Assembly (NCBI RefSeq): GCF_051594765.1
Contig: NZ_JBPPGJ010000005.1
Location: 248,001-312,000 of the forward strand
Source of the DNA: Paenibacillus_AR sp051594765
GTDB lineage: Bacteria; Bacillota; Bacilli; Paenibacillales; NBRC-103111
Length of the DNA stretch: 64,000 nt
Reading direction: 5' to 3'
Positions within the stretch are counted from its first letter, which is position 1, and each line of letters starts with the position of its first letter. This document shows positions 48,222-57,190 of the stretch, piece after piece. The translations under genes and the position numbers were made by a program. The notes beneath the pieces were generated by a model. The model did not search any database. It was not told the DNA's origin and worked only from the letters and a program-made list of their open reading frames with translations.

Positions 48222-50186
48222 ATGAATGTATTATCGGTAGAGCATCTGACCAAAACCTACGGCGCCAAGGTGCTGTTCGACGATATTTCCTTTACGGTGG
48301 CCGAGAAGCAGCGGATCGGACTCATTGGAGTCAATGGAACGGGCAAATCCACGCTGCTCCGGGTGTTGGCCGGACTAGACACGCCGGATTCGGGCACCAT
48401 TACACGGTCCAATGATTTTCGAATTGCGTATCTGGACCAATCCCCGGACTTCACCGAGGAGATCAAGGTACTCGAATACATCTTCGCCGGGGAGCATCCG
48501 GTACTCGCGGCGATCCGGGACTACGGAGCCGCTCTTGCGGAGCTGGAAGCGGATCCTGCGAATGAGAAGAAGCAGTCCCGGCTGTTCGCAGCCCAGCAGC
48601 GGATGGACGCCGTCCAGGCCTGGGAGGCGGACACGCAGGCGAAGACCATTCTGTCCCGCCTTGGCATACGGGACTTCGACAAGCCGATCCGGGAGCTGTC
48701 CGGGGGTCAGAAGAAACGAGTGGCGCTGGCGGCGGCTTTGATCCATCCGGCGGACCTCTTGATCCTGGACGAGCCCACCAACCATATCGACAACGAAACA
48801 GCGGAGTGGCTGGAGGGGCAGCTGGCCAAGTACAAGGGAGCGATTCTGCTGGTGACCCACGACCGGTATTTCCTGGACCGGGTCACGAACCGGATCTTCG
48901 AGCTGTACCGCGGCAAAATCTACCCGTACGAAGGCAACTATGCCGTCTACCTGGAGAAAAAAGCGGAGCGCGAGGAGATGCAGGCCGCCTCCGAGGATAA
49001 GCGTAGAAATCTGCTGCGACGCGAGCTGGAATGGCTGAGGCGGGGGGCCAAAGCCCGTACCACGAAGCAAAAAGCCCGGATACAGCGGGCCGAAGAGCTG
49101 CAGGCCCAGAAGCCGGACCAGCCCCTCGATACCTTCGAGATGAATGTAACGGCCAGCCGGCTCGGCAAGAAGGTGCTGGAGCTGGAGGGCGTCACGAAGA
49201 GCTATGGGGACAGGATCTTGATCCGCGACTTCAGCTATCTGGTGCTGCCGCGGGACCGCATCGGCATCATAGGCCCGAACGGAAGCGGGAAGACCACCTT
49301 GCTCCGCATGCTGTCCGGACGTCTTCAGCCCGACAGTGGAACTATCGACACCGGAACCACGGTGAAGCTGGCTTATTACACGCAGGAAAACGAGGATCTG
49401 GACCCGAATAAGAGAGTTCTGGAGTATATCCGGGAGGCGGCTGAAACCATCAAGCTGGAGGACGGCGTGACCGTAACCGCCTCGCAGATGCTGGAGCGCT
49501 TCATGTTCCCGCAGGAGCAGCAGTGGACTTATATCGCCAAGCTGTCCGGTGGGGAGAAGCGCCGGCTGTACCTGCTCCGGACGTTGATGGGGGAGCCCAA
49601 CGTCCTGCTTTTGGACGAACCCACCAATGATCTGGACATCCAGACCTTGACCATCCTGGAGGACTACCTGGAGCACTTCCCGGGCACCGTCATCACGGTC
49701 TCCCATGACCGGTATTTCCTGGACCGGGTGGCGGAAAAGCTCTTCGCTTTCGAGGGCGGCGGTCAGGTGAGACAATATCTGGGCAGCTATTCCGATTACC
49801 TGGAGGAGTCCTCCCGCAAGGCGGAGGAGGATTCGGCCGTGCCGCAGCAGAGAACAGCGGCTGCAGCAGGCCGCGGGCCAGCCGCAGCCATGGGGAACGC
49901 TCAGTCAGTGCCGGACAGCAAGAGCGAGGACCGCAACGCCAACCGTCCCCGCAAGCTCTCCTACAAGGAGCAGAAGGAATGGGATGAGATCGAAGGCCGG
50001 ATCGCCGGACTGGAGGCCGACCTTGAGCGGATCGTGCAAGGCTTGGTCGAGCATGCTTCCGATTCCGCGAAGGTACAGGAGCTCTATGCGCTTCAGCAAG
50101 CCAAGGAGGAGGAGCTCGATGTCGCCATGACCCGGTGGGCGGAGCTGTCGGAGCTTGTGGAGGCGTTGGAGAAGGACAAGCGGTAA
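48222..50186 (+). CDS. ABC-F family ATPase, Uup/YfmR-like
   Basis: A 654-residue protein with two ABC domains in one chain and no membrane part. Domain 1: GVNGTGKS (36-43), LSGGQKKRVALAAAL and LLILDEPTNHID. Domain 2: GPNGSGKTTL, LSGGEKRRLYLLRTL and LLLDEPTNDLD. The interdomain linker is rich in Arg, Lys and Glu. A C-terminal extension (about 555-654) with a coiled coil is typical of Uup and YfmR. ABC-F proteins of this type act on ribosomes; YfmR helps at polyproline stalls. AAGGAG is upstream. A terminator follows. Confidence 0.87.
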   Translation: MNVLSVEHLTKTYGAKVLFDDISFTVAEKQRIGLIGVNGTGKSTLLRVLAGLDTPDSGTITRSNDFRIAYLDQSPDFTEEIKVLEYIFAGEHPVLAAIRDYGAALAELEADPANEKKQSRLFAAQQRMDAVQAWEADTQAKTILSRLGIRDFDKPIRELSGGQKKRVALAAALIHPADLLILDEPTNHIDNETAEWLEGQLAKYKGAILLVTHDRYFLDRVTNRIFELYRGKIYPYEGNYAVYLEKKAEREEMQAASEDKRRNLLRRELEWLRRGAKARTTKQKARIQRAEELQAQKPDQPLDTFEMNVTASRLGKKVLELEGVTKSYGDRILIRDFSYLVLPRDRIGIIGPNGSGKTTLLRMLSGRLQPDSGTIDTGTTVKLAYYTQENEDLDPNKRVLEYIREAAETIKLEDGVTVTASQMLERFMFPQEQQWTYIAKLSGGEKRRLYLLRTLMGEPNVLLLDEPTNDLDIQTLTILEDYLEHFPGTVITVSHDRYFLDRVAEKLFAFEGGGQVRQYLGSYSDYLEESSRKAEEDSAVPQQRTAAAAGRGPAAAMGNAQSVPDSKSEDRNANRPRKLSYKEQKEWDEIEGRIAGLEADLERIVQGLVEHASDSAKVQELYALQQAKEEELDVAMTRWAELSELVEALEKDKR

Positions 50187-50224
50187 GTTCGGTGCTTCGT
50201 CCGTATGAATAGGGTTAACATGGA

Positions 50225-50252
50225 GGGACCCGCGCAGGCGGGTCCCTTTTCT
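50225..50252 (+). terminator. Intrinsic terminator after the Uup-like gene
   Basis: GGGACCCGC-GCAG-GCGGGTCCC, a 9 bp perfect stem with a tetraloop, followed by TTTTCTT. It lies between the ABC-F gene and the convergent cydB. Confidence 0.9.
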
Positions 50253-50277
50253 TCGAGAGGGCTCACTCGAGGTCCTC

Positions 50278-51303
50278 TCATGTCTGCTTCAGGTACCGCT
50301 TGTCCTTCATGAAGAGCCGCCAGAACCAGACGAAGAGCGGCACCAAGAAGGCAATGCCAACCGCATAACCTGCCGCCAGCGAGCGGAACATCGCCGGATT
50401 GGTGAAGCCCTCGTATACCGTGAAATCCGGGTACACGATATAGGGCATGTGGGCGGAACCGTAGGCGAAGCTGGCCAAGGCATACTGGACCACTATGCAC
50501 AGGACACTGACCCGGGGCCGTCCCTGGCGGCCGTCTTGGCCTTTCCACCACAGGGCGGAATAGCCGACGGCGAATGCGGCCAGTGACAGACCGAACCATA
50601 CCGCCTGCTCCCGGATGCCCCGGACGATCCACTGGGCCTCCGGCGCCATGGTGAAGGTGGTTAGAACCGCCGCGCAGATGGCCGTCGGTCCCAGAGTCAC
50701 GGCCGCCCGCCGATAGACTGCATAGGCCGACCGGTCCTCCGCCTCCACCGAATAATCCGCCAACAGGAGAGCGGACAGGAACAGCTCCGTCGCCAGGCCG
50801 AAGAAGAGATGGGCGTAAGTGGTAGGGGTGGAGAACAGCCTTCCGAGATGCAGCACGGGATAGCCGTTGATCTGGTCCACGAAGCCACCTAAAGTGATGG
50901 GAAGCACCACCACCAGAAGACCCGGGATCAGAAGTCCGGTAATGCCGGATACGATGGTGAGCAGACGGCCGTATTTGGACGCGGAGTAGGCATAGATCAT
51001 GAAGGTGCTGCGGACGGTCAAGAGAAACAGCACCAGGGACACCGGCACCAGAAGAATGGCTCCCAGCACCCAAGTGGCTTTGGGAAAGAAGCCCACCAAT
51101 GCCACCACGAGGAGCACGAGAAAGACATTCGTCACCTTCCACGTGGGGGAGAGAAACCGATTAGCCAGCACGCCGGCCGTCGTATCCTTCCGTTCACCGT
51201 ACACCATGGCCCAGAAGCCGGCGCCGAAGTCGACGGAGCCCACGATGGAATAGACGAAGAGGAAGACCCACAGGATTGTTATGGCCCATTGCGCCTCGTT
51301 CAT
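50278..51303 (-). CDS. cydB: Cytochrome bd-type quinol oxidase subunit II
   Basis: A 341-residue polytopic protein of the CydB family. GSVDFGAGFWAMVYG at the start, the WKVTNVFLVLLVVAL helix, GGFVDQINGYPVLH and the FAYGSAHMPYIVYPDFTVYEG block are characteristic. Eight to nine transmembrane helices are visible. It forms the oxidase with CydA, encoded directly upstream with a three-base gap. No cydC or cydD is in the window. Confidence 0.93.
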   Translation of the reverse strand: MNEAQWAITILWVFLFVYSIVGSVDFGAGFWAMVYGERKDTTAGVLANRFLSPTWKVTNVFLVLLVVALVGFFPKATWVLGAILLVPVSLVLFLLTVRSTFMIYAYSASKYGRLLTIVSGITGLLIPGLLVVVLPITLGGFVDQINGYPVLHLGRLFSTPTTYAHLFFGLATELFLSALLLADYSVEAEDRSAYAVYRRAAVTLGPTAICAAVLTTFTMAPEAQWIVRGIREQAVWFGLSLAAFAVGYSALWWKGQDGRQGRPRVSVLCIVVQYALASFAYGSAHMPYIVYPDFTVYEGFTNPAMFRSLAAGYAVGIAFLVPLFVWFWRLFMKDKRYLKQT

Positions 51304-51306
51304 CGC

Positions 51307-52671
51307 CTAGACCTCCCGGAGGCGGATGAAGCCGCCGGATGGTTCGTGTTCGTCAGGCTCCTCGAAGGTGACCGGATGCCGCTGGAAGTAGAAGCGCAGC
51401 ACCAGCACAGTGACGACCGAGAGAAACACGTACAGAGCCACGAACAACACAAACAGAAACAGCAGATTCCCGGAACGAATGGCCGCATCGGCCGTCCGCT
51501 GAATATGGTAGATGGTCCAGGGCTGGCGTCCCGTGCAGCTGAAGATCCATCCGGCTTCGATGCCGACCATGGAGAGGGGGCCGGTAACGGTCAAGGCCAT
51601 GAGAAGCCAGCGGGGCAGCGCTTTTTTCCATAGATAACGGTAAATTAGGCACAAGAAGGTGAGGCCCATGAGAGTCATGCCGATGGCCACCATGAGATTG
51701 AAGAGGGTATGGATGTAGAGAGGCGGCCAAGTGTCACGCGGAAAATCGTTCAACCCCCGCACAACGCCGTCAAACCGGTTGGTGGCGAGGAAGCTCAGCA
51801 TGGAGGGCAGCTCAATGGCACCATGGATACGCTGCGCGGCCTCATCCACGCTTCCGAAGATGGCCAAAGGGGCATGTGGACCGGTCTCGAACAGCCCTTC
51901 GGCCGCCGCCAGCTTCTCTGGATTATGGTGATGGAGCATCTGGGCCGTGGCATGGCCGTTCACCGCCGTCATCACCGACATCAAACCGCCCAGAGTGAGG
52001 CTAATCACCAAGCTCTTGCGGTGATAGGAGAGTTCCCGCTCCGTCCGCCGATTGGCCGTCAGCAGCTTGTACGCTCCGATGGACACTAGGAAGAAGGCCG
52101 CGGTCATCAGCGCGGACAGCACAACATGGGTGGCGGTCACGACGAAGCTGGGATTCCAGACGGCGTCCCATTGGTTCACATCCGTCACCTGGCCGTTGAC
52201 GATCCGAAAGCCGTCCGGCGTGTTCATCCACGCGTGGGCATCCGTAATCAGCACCCCGGAGCCGACGGCGCCGATGGCCACGAAGACGACGCTGACGATT
52301 CGCAGCATAGGATGAAGACGGTCCGCCGCGTATACGTAGATGGACATGAACAAGGCCTCCAGGAAGAAGGCAAAGATCTCTACCTGGAAGGGCAGAGCGA
52401 TCACTTGTCCGACAATCTCCATGAAGCCGGGCCACAGCACCGAGATCAGAACGCCCACGATGGTGCCTGACGGAATGGCGACGCCGAGAATGACGGCGAA
52501 GCCCCGGGTCCAGCGCTGCGCCAGCTTTCGAAGATCCCGGTCCTTGCGGATATAAGACAGCACCTCGGCCGCAACGATCATCACGGGCAGACCGACGCCT
52601 AAGGTAGCGAAGATGATATGGAAGGCCATTGAGATTCCAAACAGCGAACGGGCTATTACCACACTGTCCAT
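51307..52671 (-). CDS. cydA: Cytochrome bd-type quinol oxidase subunit I, short Q-loop type
   Basis: A 454-residue haem-bearing subunit. The early FGISMAFHIIFATLG carries the haem b595 His, and NGHATAQML and PEKLAAAEGLFETG form the quinol-binding loop with its Lys and Glu. The Q-loop is short, as in cyanide-insensitive (CioA-type) and Firmicute oxidases. The start at 52671 is chosen because AAGGAGGA lies upstream; a longer frame begins at 52698 but crosses this site. The enzyme reduces oxygen to water at low oxygen tension and supports growth under micro-oxic conditions. Confidence 0.93.
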   Translation of the reverse strand: MDSVVIARSLFGISMAFHIIFATLGVGLPVMIVAAEVLSYIRKDRDLRKLAQRWTRGFAVILGVAIPSGTIVGVLISVLWPGFMEIVGQVIALPFQVEIFAFFLEALFMSIYVYAADRLHPMLRIVSVVFVAIGAVGSGVLITDAHAWMNTPDGFRIVNGQVTDVNQWDAVWNPSFVVTATHVVLSALMTAAFFLVSIGAYKLLTANRRTERELSYHRKSLVISLTLGGLMSVMTAVNGHATAQMLHHHNPEKLAAAEGLFETGPHAPLAIFGSVDEAAQRIHGAIELPSMLSFLATNRFDGVVRGLNDFPRDTWPPLYIHTLFNLMVAIGMTLMGLTFLCLIYRYLWKKALPRWLLMALTVTGPLSMVGIEAGWIFSCTGRQPWTIYHIQRTADAAIRSGNLLFLFVLFVALYVFLSVVTVLVLRFYFQRHPVTFEEPDEHEPSGGFIRLREV

Positions 52672-52734
52672 ATTGGAAGAATCCTCCTTCAATTCCATGC
52701 TGATAAGTAACTTTTGAAAAACAGCCTGCTTTTA

Positions 52735-52763
52735 TTCAATCCCACCCGGTTTTATGGTACAAT
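52735..52763 (+). promoter_or_regulatory. Promoter of the second ABC-F gene
   Basis: TTCAAT (52735-52740), a 17-base spacer and TACAAT (52758-52763), 58 bases before the gene start, in the gap divergent from cydA. Confidence 0.55.
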
Positions 52764-52820
52764 TAACTTTCGGATGTATTTATGCATCAATTAAATGGAA
52801 AAAAGGCGGTTAACGAACGA

Positions 52821-54440
52821 ATGATAAATGTTAGCAACGTATCGCTGCGGTATGGAAGCCGCGCGCTGTTCGATGAAGTCAATATCAAGTTCACCCCCGG
52901 CAACTGCTACGGCCTGATCGGCGCCAACGGAGCAGGCAAGTCCACGTTCCTTAAGATTCTGTCCGGTGAAGTGGAGCCTTCCACCGGCGAGGTCAGCATC
53001 AACCCCAACGAGCGTATGGCCGTATTGAAGCAGAACCACTACGAATACGACGAATTCCCGGTGCTGCAGACCGTTATTATGGGCCATGCGAAGCTGTTCC
53101 AGATCATGGAGGAGAAGAACGCCATCTACATGAAGGCCGATTTCTCCGACGAAGACGGCATGCGCGCCGCCGAGCTGGAAGGCGAATTCGCCGAGCTGAA
53201 CGGTTGGGAAGCGGAGTCCGACGCCGCCAACCTTCTTACAGGATTGGGAATTACCAAGGATAAGCACGATCTCCTGATGAAGGATCTGGAGGGCAACGAG
53301 AAGGTTCGCGTTCTGTTGGCCCAGGCCTTGTTCGGCAACCCGAACATCCTGCTGCTTGACGAGCCGACGAACCACTTGAACCTGGAGTCCATCAACTGGC
53401 TGGAGAACTTCCTGGCGAAGTTCGACGGCACCGTCATCGTGGTATCCCATGACCGTCACTTCCTGAACCAGGTTTGTACCCATATCGCTGACATTGATTT
53501 CGGCAAAATCCAGATGTACGTCGGCAACTATGACTTCTGGTACGAGTCCAGCCAATTGGCCCTGAAGCTGATGCAGGACAAGAACAAGAAGACGGAGGAG
53601 AAGCGCAAGGAGCTGGAGGAGTTCATCCGCCGGTTCAGCGCCAACGCTTCCAAGTCCAAGCAGGCCACTTCCCGGAAGAAGCAGCTGGAGAAGCTGACCC
53701 TGGAAGACCTCCGTCCGTCCAACCGGAAGTACCCGTACTGCCACTTCAAGCCGGAGCGCGAAGCCGGCAAGCAGCTTCTGACCGTGGAAGGCCTGACCAA
53801 GACCGTCGGCGACGAGCTGGTCTTGAACAACGTCAGCTTCACGATCAACAAGGGCGACAAGATCGCCTTCGTCGGCCCCTACGGCTTGGCCAAGACCACT
53901 CTGTTCCAGATCGTCATGGGCGAGCTGGAAGCCGATGCCGGCACCTACAGCTGGGGGGTCACCACCTCCCAGGCGTACTTCCCGAAGGATAACTCCGCCT
54001 ACTTCGACGGCTGCGATCTGACGCTGGTCGACTGGCTGCGCCAATATTCCAAGGAGCAGGACGAAGGGTTCATCCGCGGCTTCCTGGGCCGCATGCTCTT
54101 CTCCGGCGAAGAAGCCACGAAGAAGGCCAACGTGCTCTCCGGTGGCGAGAAGGTACGCTGTATGCTTGCCCGCATGATGCTGCAGGCGGCCAACGTCCTG
54201 ATCCTCGACGAGCCGACGAACCACTTGGACCTGGAGTCCATCACCGCCTTGAACAACGGCTTGATCGACTTCGACGGCACGATGCTGTTCGTATCCCATG
54301 ACCATCAATTCATCCAGACCATCGCCAATCGGATCATCGAGATTACGCCGAACGGCATGATCGACCGGATGATGACCACCTACGACGATTATCTGGAGAA
54401 TGCCGACGTGAAGCGGCTGCGCGAGGAGCTCTACAAGTAA
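52821..54440 (+). CDS. ABC-F family ATPase, YkpA/YbiT-like, with degenerate motifs
   Basis: A 539-residue twin-ABC protein. Domain 1 has an intact Walker A, GANGAGKS (34-41), and Walker B, LLLDEPTNHLN, but its signature reads LEGNEK (156-161) instead of LSGGEK. Domain 2 has a degenerate Walker A, GPYGLAKT (352-359), with Ala before the Lys, and an intact signature LSGGEKVR. In a head-to-tail dimer, the site formed by Walker A of domain 2 and signature of domain 1 is therefore altered on both faces, leaving one normal ATP site. I believe related proteins share this. The linker is YbiT-like. ATG 52821 is chosen because the product then starts MINVSNVSLRYG. Confidence 0.83.
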   Translation: MINVSNVSLRYGSRALFDEVNIKFTPGNCYGLIGANGAGKSTFLKILSGEVEPSTGEVSINPNERMAVLKQNHYEYDEFPVLQTVIMGHAKLFQIMEEKNAIYMKADFSDEDGMRAAELEGEFAELNGWEAESDAANLLTGLGITKDKHDLLMKDLEGNEKVRVLLAQALFGNPNILLLDEPTNHLNLESINWLENFLAKFDGTVIVVSHDRHFLNQVCTHIADIDFGKIQMYVGNYDFWYESSQLALKLMQDKNKKTEEKRKELEEFIRRFSANASKSKQATSRKKQLEKLTLEDLRPSNRKYPYCHFKPEREAGKQLLTVEGLTKTVGDELVLNNVSFTINKGDKIAFVGPYGLAKTTLFQIVMGELEADAGTYSWGVTTSQAYFPKDNSAYFDGCDLTLVDWLRQYSKEQDEGFIRGFLGRMLFSGEEATKKANVLSGGEKVRCMLARMMLQAANVLILDEPTNHLDLESITALNNGLIDFDGTMLFVSHDHQFIQTIANRIIEITPNGMIDRMMTTYDDYLENADVKRLREELYK

Positions 54441-54468
54441 CCTTCAACCCAGGAGGGAGGGACGGACG

Positions 54469-55047
54469 GTGTTCGATCCCACGGTGTACGAGAACCTGAA
54501 GGTGGTGCTGGAGGGAGCGGTGTACGACCTGGATCTGGCCGGCTCCATCCGGATAACAGAACGGGAGGATCTGGTGAACCTGGCCACCATGTCCCGGACC
54601 TACCGGCTGGTCTTCGAGCTGGCGGAGCGGGTGACGGGGCAGGGGAACAGCCATCCGGCGGAAGAACCTGCTCCTGCAGCCACAATAGCCGCCGAAGTCA
54701 CCCTTGCAACGGAGCTGGCTGACCTTGCCTCGGAGATTCTGGAGCTGGAAGACCGGACTCCCGGCTGCTCGCTGGACGTAACCTTCCGGATGAGACTCGC
54801 GGATGGCGGCACAGTGGAGTCGGCCTGCGCCCGTATCGAAGAGACGATTCGCCGGGTATGGGGAGGCCGGTTCGCCATCCGGCAGACGCTAATCTCCGAG
54901 TACGGCAGCCCGGAGCCGCCGGAGAACCGGATCCGGATTCTGTTCGGCCGCCGGTTCGGAGAGGAAGTGGCGGAGGATTTTTCCCGCATAGTCGATCACA
55001 CGGTGCTCAGCTTGGAAGAGCTTGCGCGCCTCCATATCCATCCATAA
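54469..55047 (+). CDS. Protein of unknown function
   Basis: A 192-residue acidic protein with no signal peptide or transmembrane helix and no recognised family. The N-terminal part (FDPTVYENLKVVLEGAVYDLDL) and the C-terminal part (RIRILFGRRFGEEVAEDFSRIVDHTVLSLEEL) appear to form an alpha/beta fold, joined by an Ala/Pro/Glu-rich linker near residues 60-75. The GTG start has GGGAGGG upstream. It follows the ABC-F gene by 28 bases and is probably co-transcribed. Confidence 0.6.
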   Translation: MFDPTVYENLKVVLEGAVYDLDLAGSIRITEREDLVNLATMSRTYRLVFELAERVTGQGNSHPAEEPAPAATIAAEVTLATELADLASEILELEDRTPGCSLDVTFRMRLADGGTVESACARIEETIRRVWGGRFAIRQTLISEYGSPEPPENRIRILFGRRFGEEVAEDFSRIVDHTVLSLEELARLHIHP

Positions 55048-55048
55048 T

Positions 55049-55089
55049 GACGCTGTTCGGCCCATAAGCCGGACGGCGTTTTTTTTTGT
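55049..55089 (+). terminator. Intrinsic terminator
   Basis: ACGCTGTTCGGC pairs, with two G-U wobbles, with GCCGGACGGCGT and is followed by nine T. The remaining gap up to 55301 shows only a possible TATACT -10 at 55266-55271. Confidence 0.85.
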
Positions 55090-55301
55090 TGATCGCAGAT
55101 ATGTAAAGCTCATATGTGGACGCTGCCTCCTCCTTCATCCCGGCTTCAAGAAAGGACGCCGGATCATGGCGGATGCTGTCGGATAACCGGAAGATTCTAT
55201 GAAGGACAAGCGGAAAACGAACAATTCCTTCAAACGGGGATGACAACGGCATAACACTGGCCCGCTATACTGATGCTCGTTGAGATAAGGAGGGCTGGCC
55301 G

Positions 55302-56255
55302 ATGAGTCAGTTGGAGAGAGAGCTCTTGACCGTACGTCCCCGGTTGAGAACGATGGCGCACAGCCGGAGAAGATTCTTCGGCACAGCATGGAAGGAGCAG
55401 CTTCTGGGATACGGGTTTCTGGCGCCATCCCTGGTATTGTTCGGCATTTTCCTGTTTTATCCGTTGGCCAAGTCCGTGTACCTGAGCCTGTACCTGACAG
55501 ATCCGAGGGGGCGAATTGCCGCCTTCGCAGGGTTCGATAATTACATGGAGCTGCTGCGCTCCGGGGCGTTCTATGACAGCCTGAAGGTTACCGGCCTGTT
55601 CACACTCTATACGGTTCCGACGGTCATCGTGTGGGGCCTCCTGCTGGCGGCGTTGACCCACAGCCGTACCCGCGGCATGCGGTTCATGCAGCTTCTGTTC
55701 TCCATGCCGGTGGCGCTGTCCGTTGGCACAGCCTCCGTCATGTGGATGATGATGTTCCATCCTACGGCGGGCATGTGGAACGCCATCCTCGAGGGCATCG
55801 GCCTGCCGCCCGTCCATTGGCTGACGGACCCCAAGTGGGCGCTGGCGTCCGTCTCCATCATGACCGTATGGATGAATATCGGCTTTACGTACATCGTCTT
55901 GCTGAGCGGGTTGAAAGGGATCCCCGAGGAGCTCTACGACAGCGCCAAAATCGACGGGGCCGGTCCCATCCGGAGCTTCCTCCGAATCTCGCTCCCGCTG
56001 CTGTCTCCGACGGTCTTCTTCGTCGGCATCGTGTCCGTCATCGGAGCGGTTCAATCCTTCGGCCAGGTCCACATCCTGACGAAGGGCGGCCCCATGCACC
56101 ATACCGACGTGGTCGTCTATTCCATCTACCAGGAGGCCTTCATCAACTATCGGTTCGGCACTGGAAGCGCTCGAGCGTTGGTGCTGTTCGCCATCGTGCT
56201 GCTCCTGACCGTGATCCAGTACCGCTTCTTCGAGAGGAAGGTGCATTATCAATGA
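55302..56255 (+). CDS. Carbohydrate ABC transporter permease (UgpA/MalF-like)
   Basis: A 317-residue binding-protein-dependent permease with six transmembrane helices and the EAA loop EELYDSAKIDGAGPIRSFLRIS near residue 207, where the ATPase would dock. The FLAPSLVLFGIFLFYPL and GFDNYMELL segments are typical of the sugar/glycerol-phosphate importer family (CUT1). AAGGAGGG precedes the ATG. It overlaps the second permease gene by four bases (ATGA). Confidence 0.88.
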   Translation: MSQLERELLTVRPRLRTMAHSRRRFFGTAWKEQLLGYGFLAPSLVLFGIFLFYPLAKSVYLSLYLTDPRGRIAAFAGFDNYMELLRSGAFYDSLKVTGLFTLYTVPTVIVWGLLLAALTHSRTRGMRFMQLLFSMPVALSVGTASVMWMMMFHPTAGMWNAILEGIGLPPVHWLTDPKWALASVSIMTVWMNIGFTYIVLLSGLKGIPEELYDSAKIDGAGPIRSFLRISLPLLSPTVFFVGIVSVIGAVQSFGQVHILTKGGPMHHTDVVVYSIYQEAFINYRFGTGSARALVLFAIVLLLTVIQYRFFERKVHYQ

Positions 56256-57085
56256 GCCGATCAGCAGCCTCTTACGGCGGACAGCTTCTGCGCTGGCTGC
56301 TGCTCCTTCCGATGGCGGTCTTCGTGGTGTATCCCGTCTGGTTTACGGTGACAGCGTCCTTCTACACCCCGTCGGAGACATCGAGCTTCCCGCCGCCTCT
56401 GTTGCCGGGCGGCTTCTACTGGGGCAACTTCGCGGAGGTGCTGCGGATGGTGCCGGTGGTCAGGTTCATCTCCAACAGCTTCTTCATCGCCTCCGTCATC
56501 ACAGCCGGACAGCTGGTCATCGCCAGCATGGCAGCTTATGCTTTCTCCCATCTGAGATTCGCCGGCAAACGGCTGTGGTTCGCCCTGTTCCTGTCCACGA
56601 TGATGATCCCTTGGGAGGTCACCATCATCCCGAATTACTTGACCATCAAGGCGTGGGGCTGGATGGATACGTATCAGGGGCTGACCATCCCCTTTATGGC
56701 TTCGGCCTTCGGCACGTTCCTGCTGCGGCAGTTCTTCCTGCAGCTGCCCGGCGAGCTCTTCGAGGCGGCGAAAATGGACGGCTGCGGCCCGGTCCGGTGC
56801 TTCGTCCGGATGGTGCTGCCCCTGTCGCGTCCGGCTCTGGCCACCCTGGGCGTGTATGCCTTCCTGCAAGCGTGGAACATGTATCTATGGCCGCTCCTGA
56901 TGACCAACCGGGAGACGATGCGAACCGTACAGATCGGCATCAGCATGCTGCAATTCGAGGAATTCACCTCCTGGAATCTGGTGCTGGCCTGCGTCACGCT
57001 GGTGCTGCTGCCGTCGGTTCTCCTGCTGGCCGTTGGGCTCAAGCAGCTGGTCAGCGGAATCACCGCGGGGGCGCTGAAGGGATAG
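56252..57085 (+). CDS. Carbohydrate ABC transporter permease (UgpE/MalG-like)
   Basis: A 277-residue permease, six transmembrane helices, EAA loop FEAAKMDGCGPVRCFVRMVLP near residue 170. NSFFIASVITAGQL and MMIPWEVTIIPNYL are typical of the MalG side of CUT1 importers. The ATG overlaps the stop of the first permease. The substrate-binding lipoprotein gene follows. No ATPase gene is present, so a shared MsmX/UgpC-type ATPase elsewhere is expected. Confidence 0.88.
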   Translation: MSRSAASYGGQLLRWLLLLPMAVFVVYPVWFTVTASFYTPSETSSFPPPLLPGGFYWGNFAEVLRMVPVVRFISNSFFIASVITAGQLVIASMAAYAFSHLRFAGKRLWFALFLSTMMIPWEVTIIPNYLTIKAWGWMDTYQGLTIPFMASAFGTFLLRQFFLQLPGELFEAAKMDGCGPVRCFVRMVLPLSRPALATLGVYAFLQAWNMYLWPLLMTNRETMRTVQIGISMLQFEEFTSWNLVLACVTLVLLPSVLLLAVGLKQLVSGITAGALKG

Positions 57086-57190
57086 TCCTGATTGGAAGGC
57101 ATCCGTTAGAACAGGCCGGTTCGCCGGACGTTCAAGTTCAAACGGTTGACCATATGCAATACCATAGAGATCAAGGGAGAGATGAGAGAC

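Noticed and set aside
48375..49775. 466-codon open frame on the minus strand
   Set aside because: Mirror of the Uup-like ABC-F gene; no start signal.
52791..54308. 505-codon open frame on the minus strand
   Set aside because: Mirror of the ABC-F gene; Val/Gln/Gly-rich product without domains.
55241..55271. Promoter before the sugar importer genes
   Set aside because: TATACT at 55266-55271 is present, but the nearest -35-like TGACAA is 19 bases away; too weak to list as a feature.
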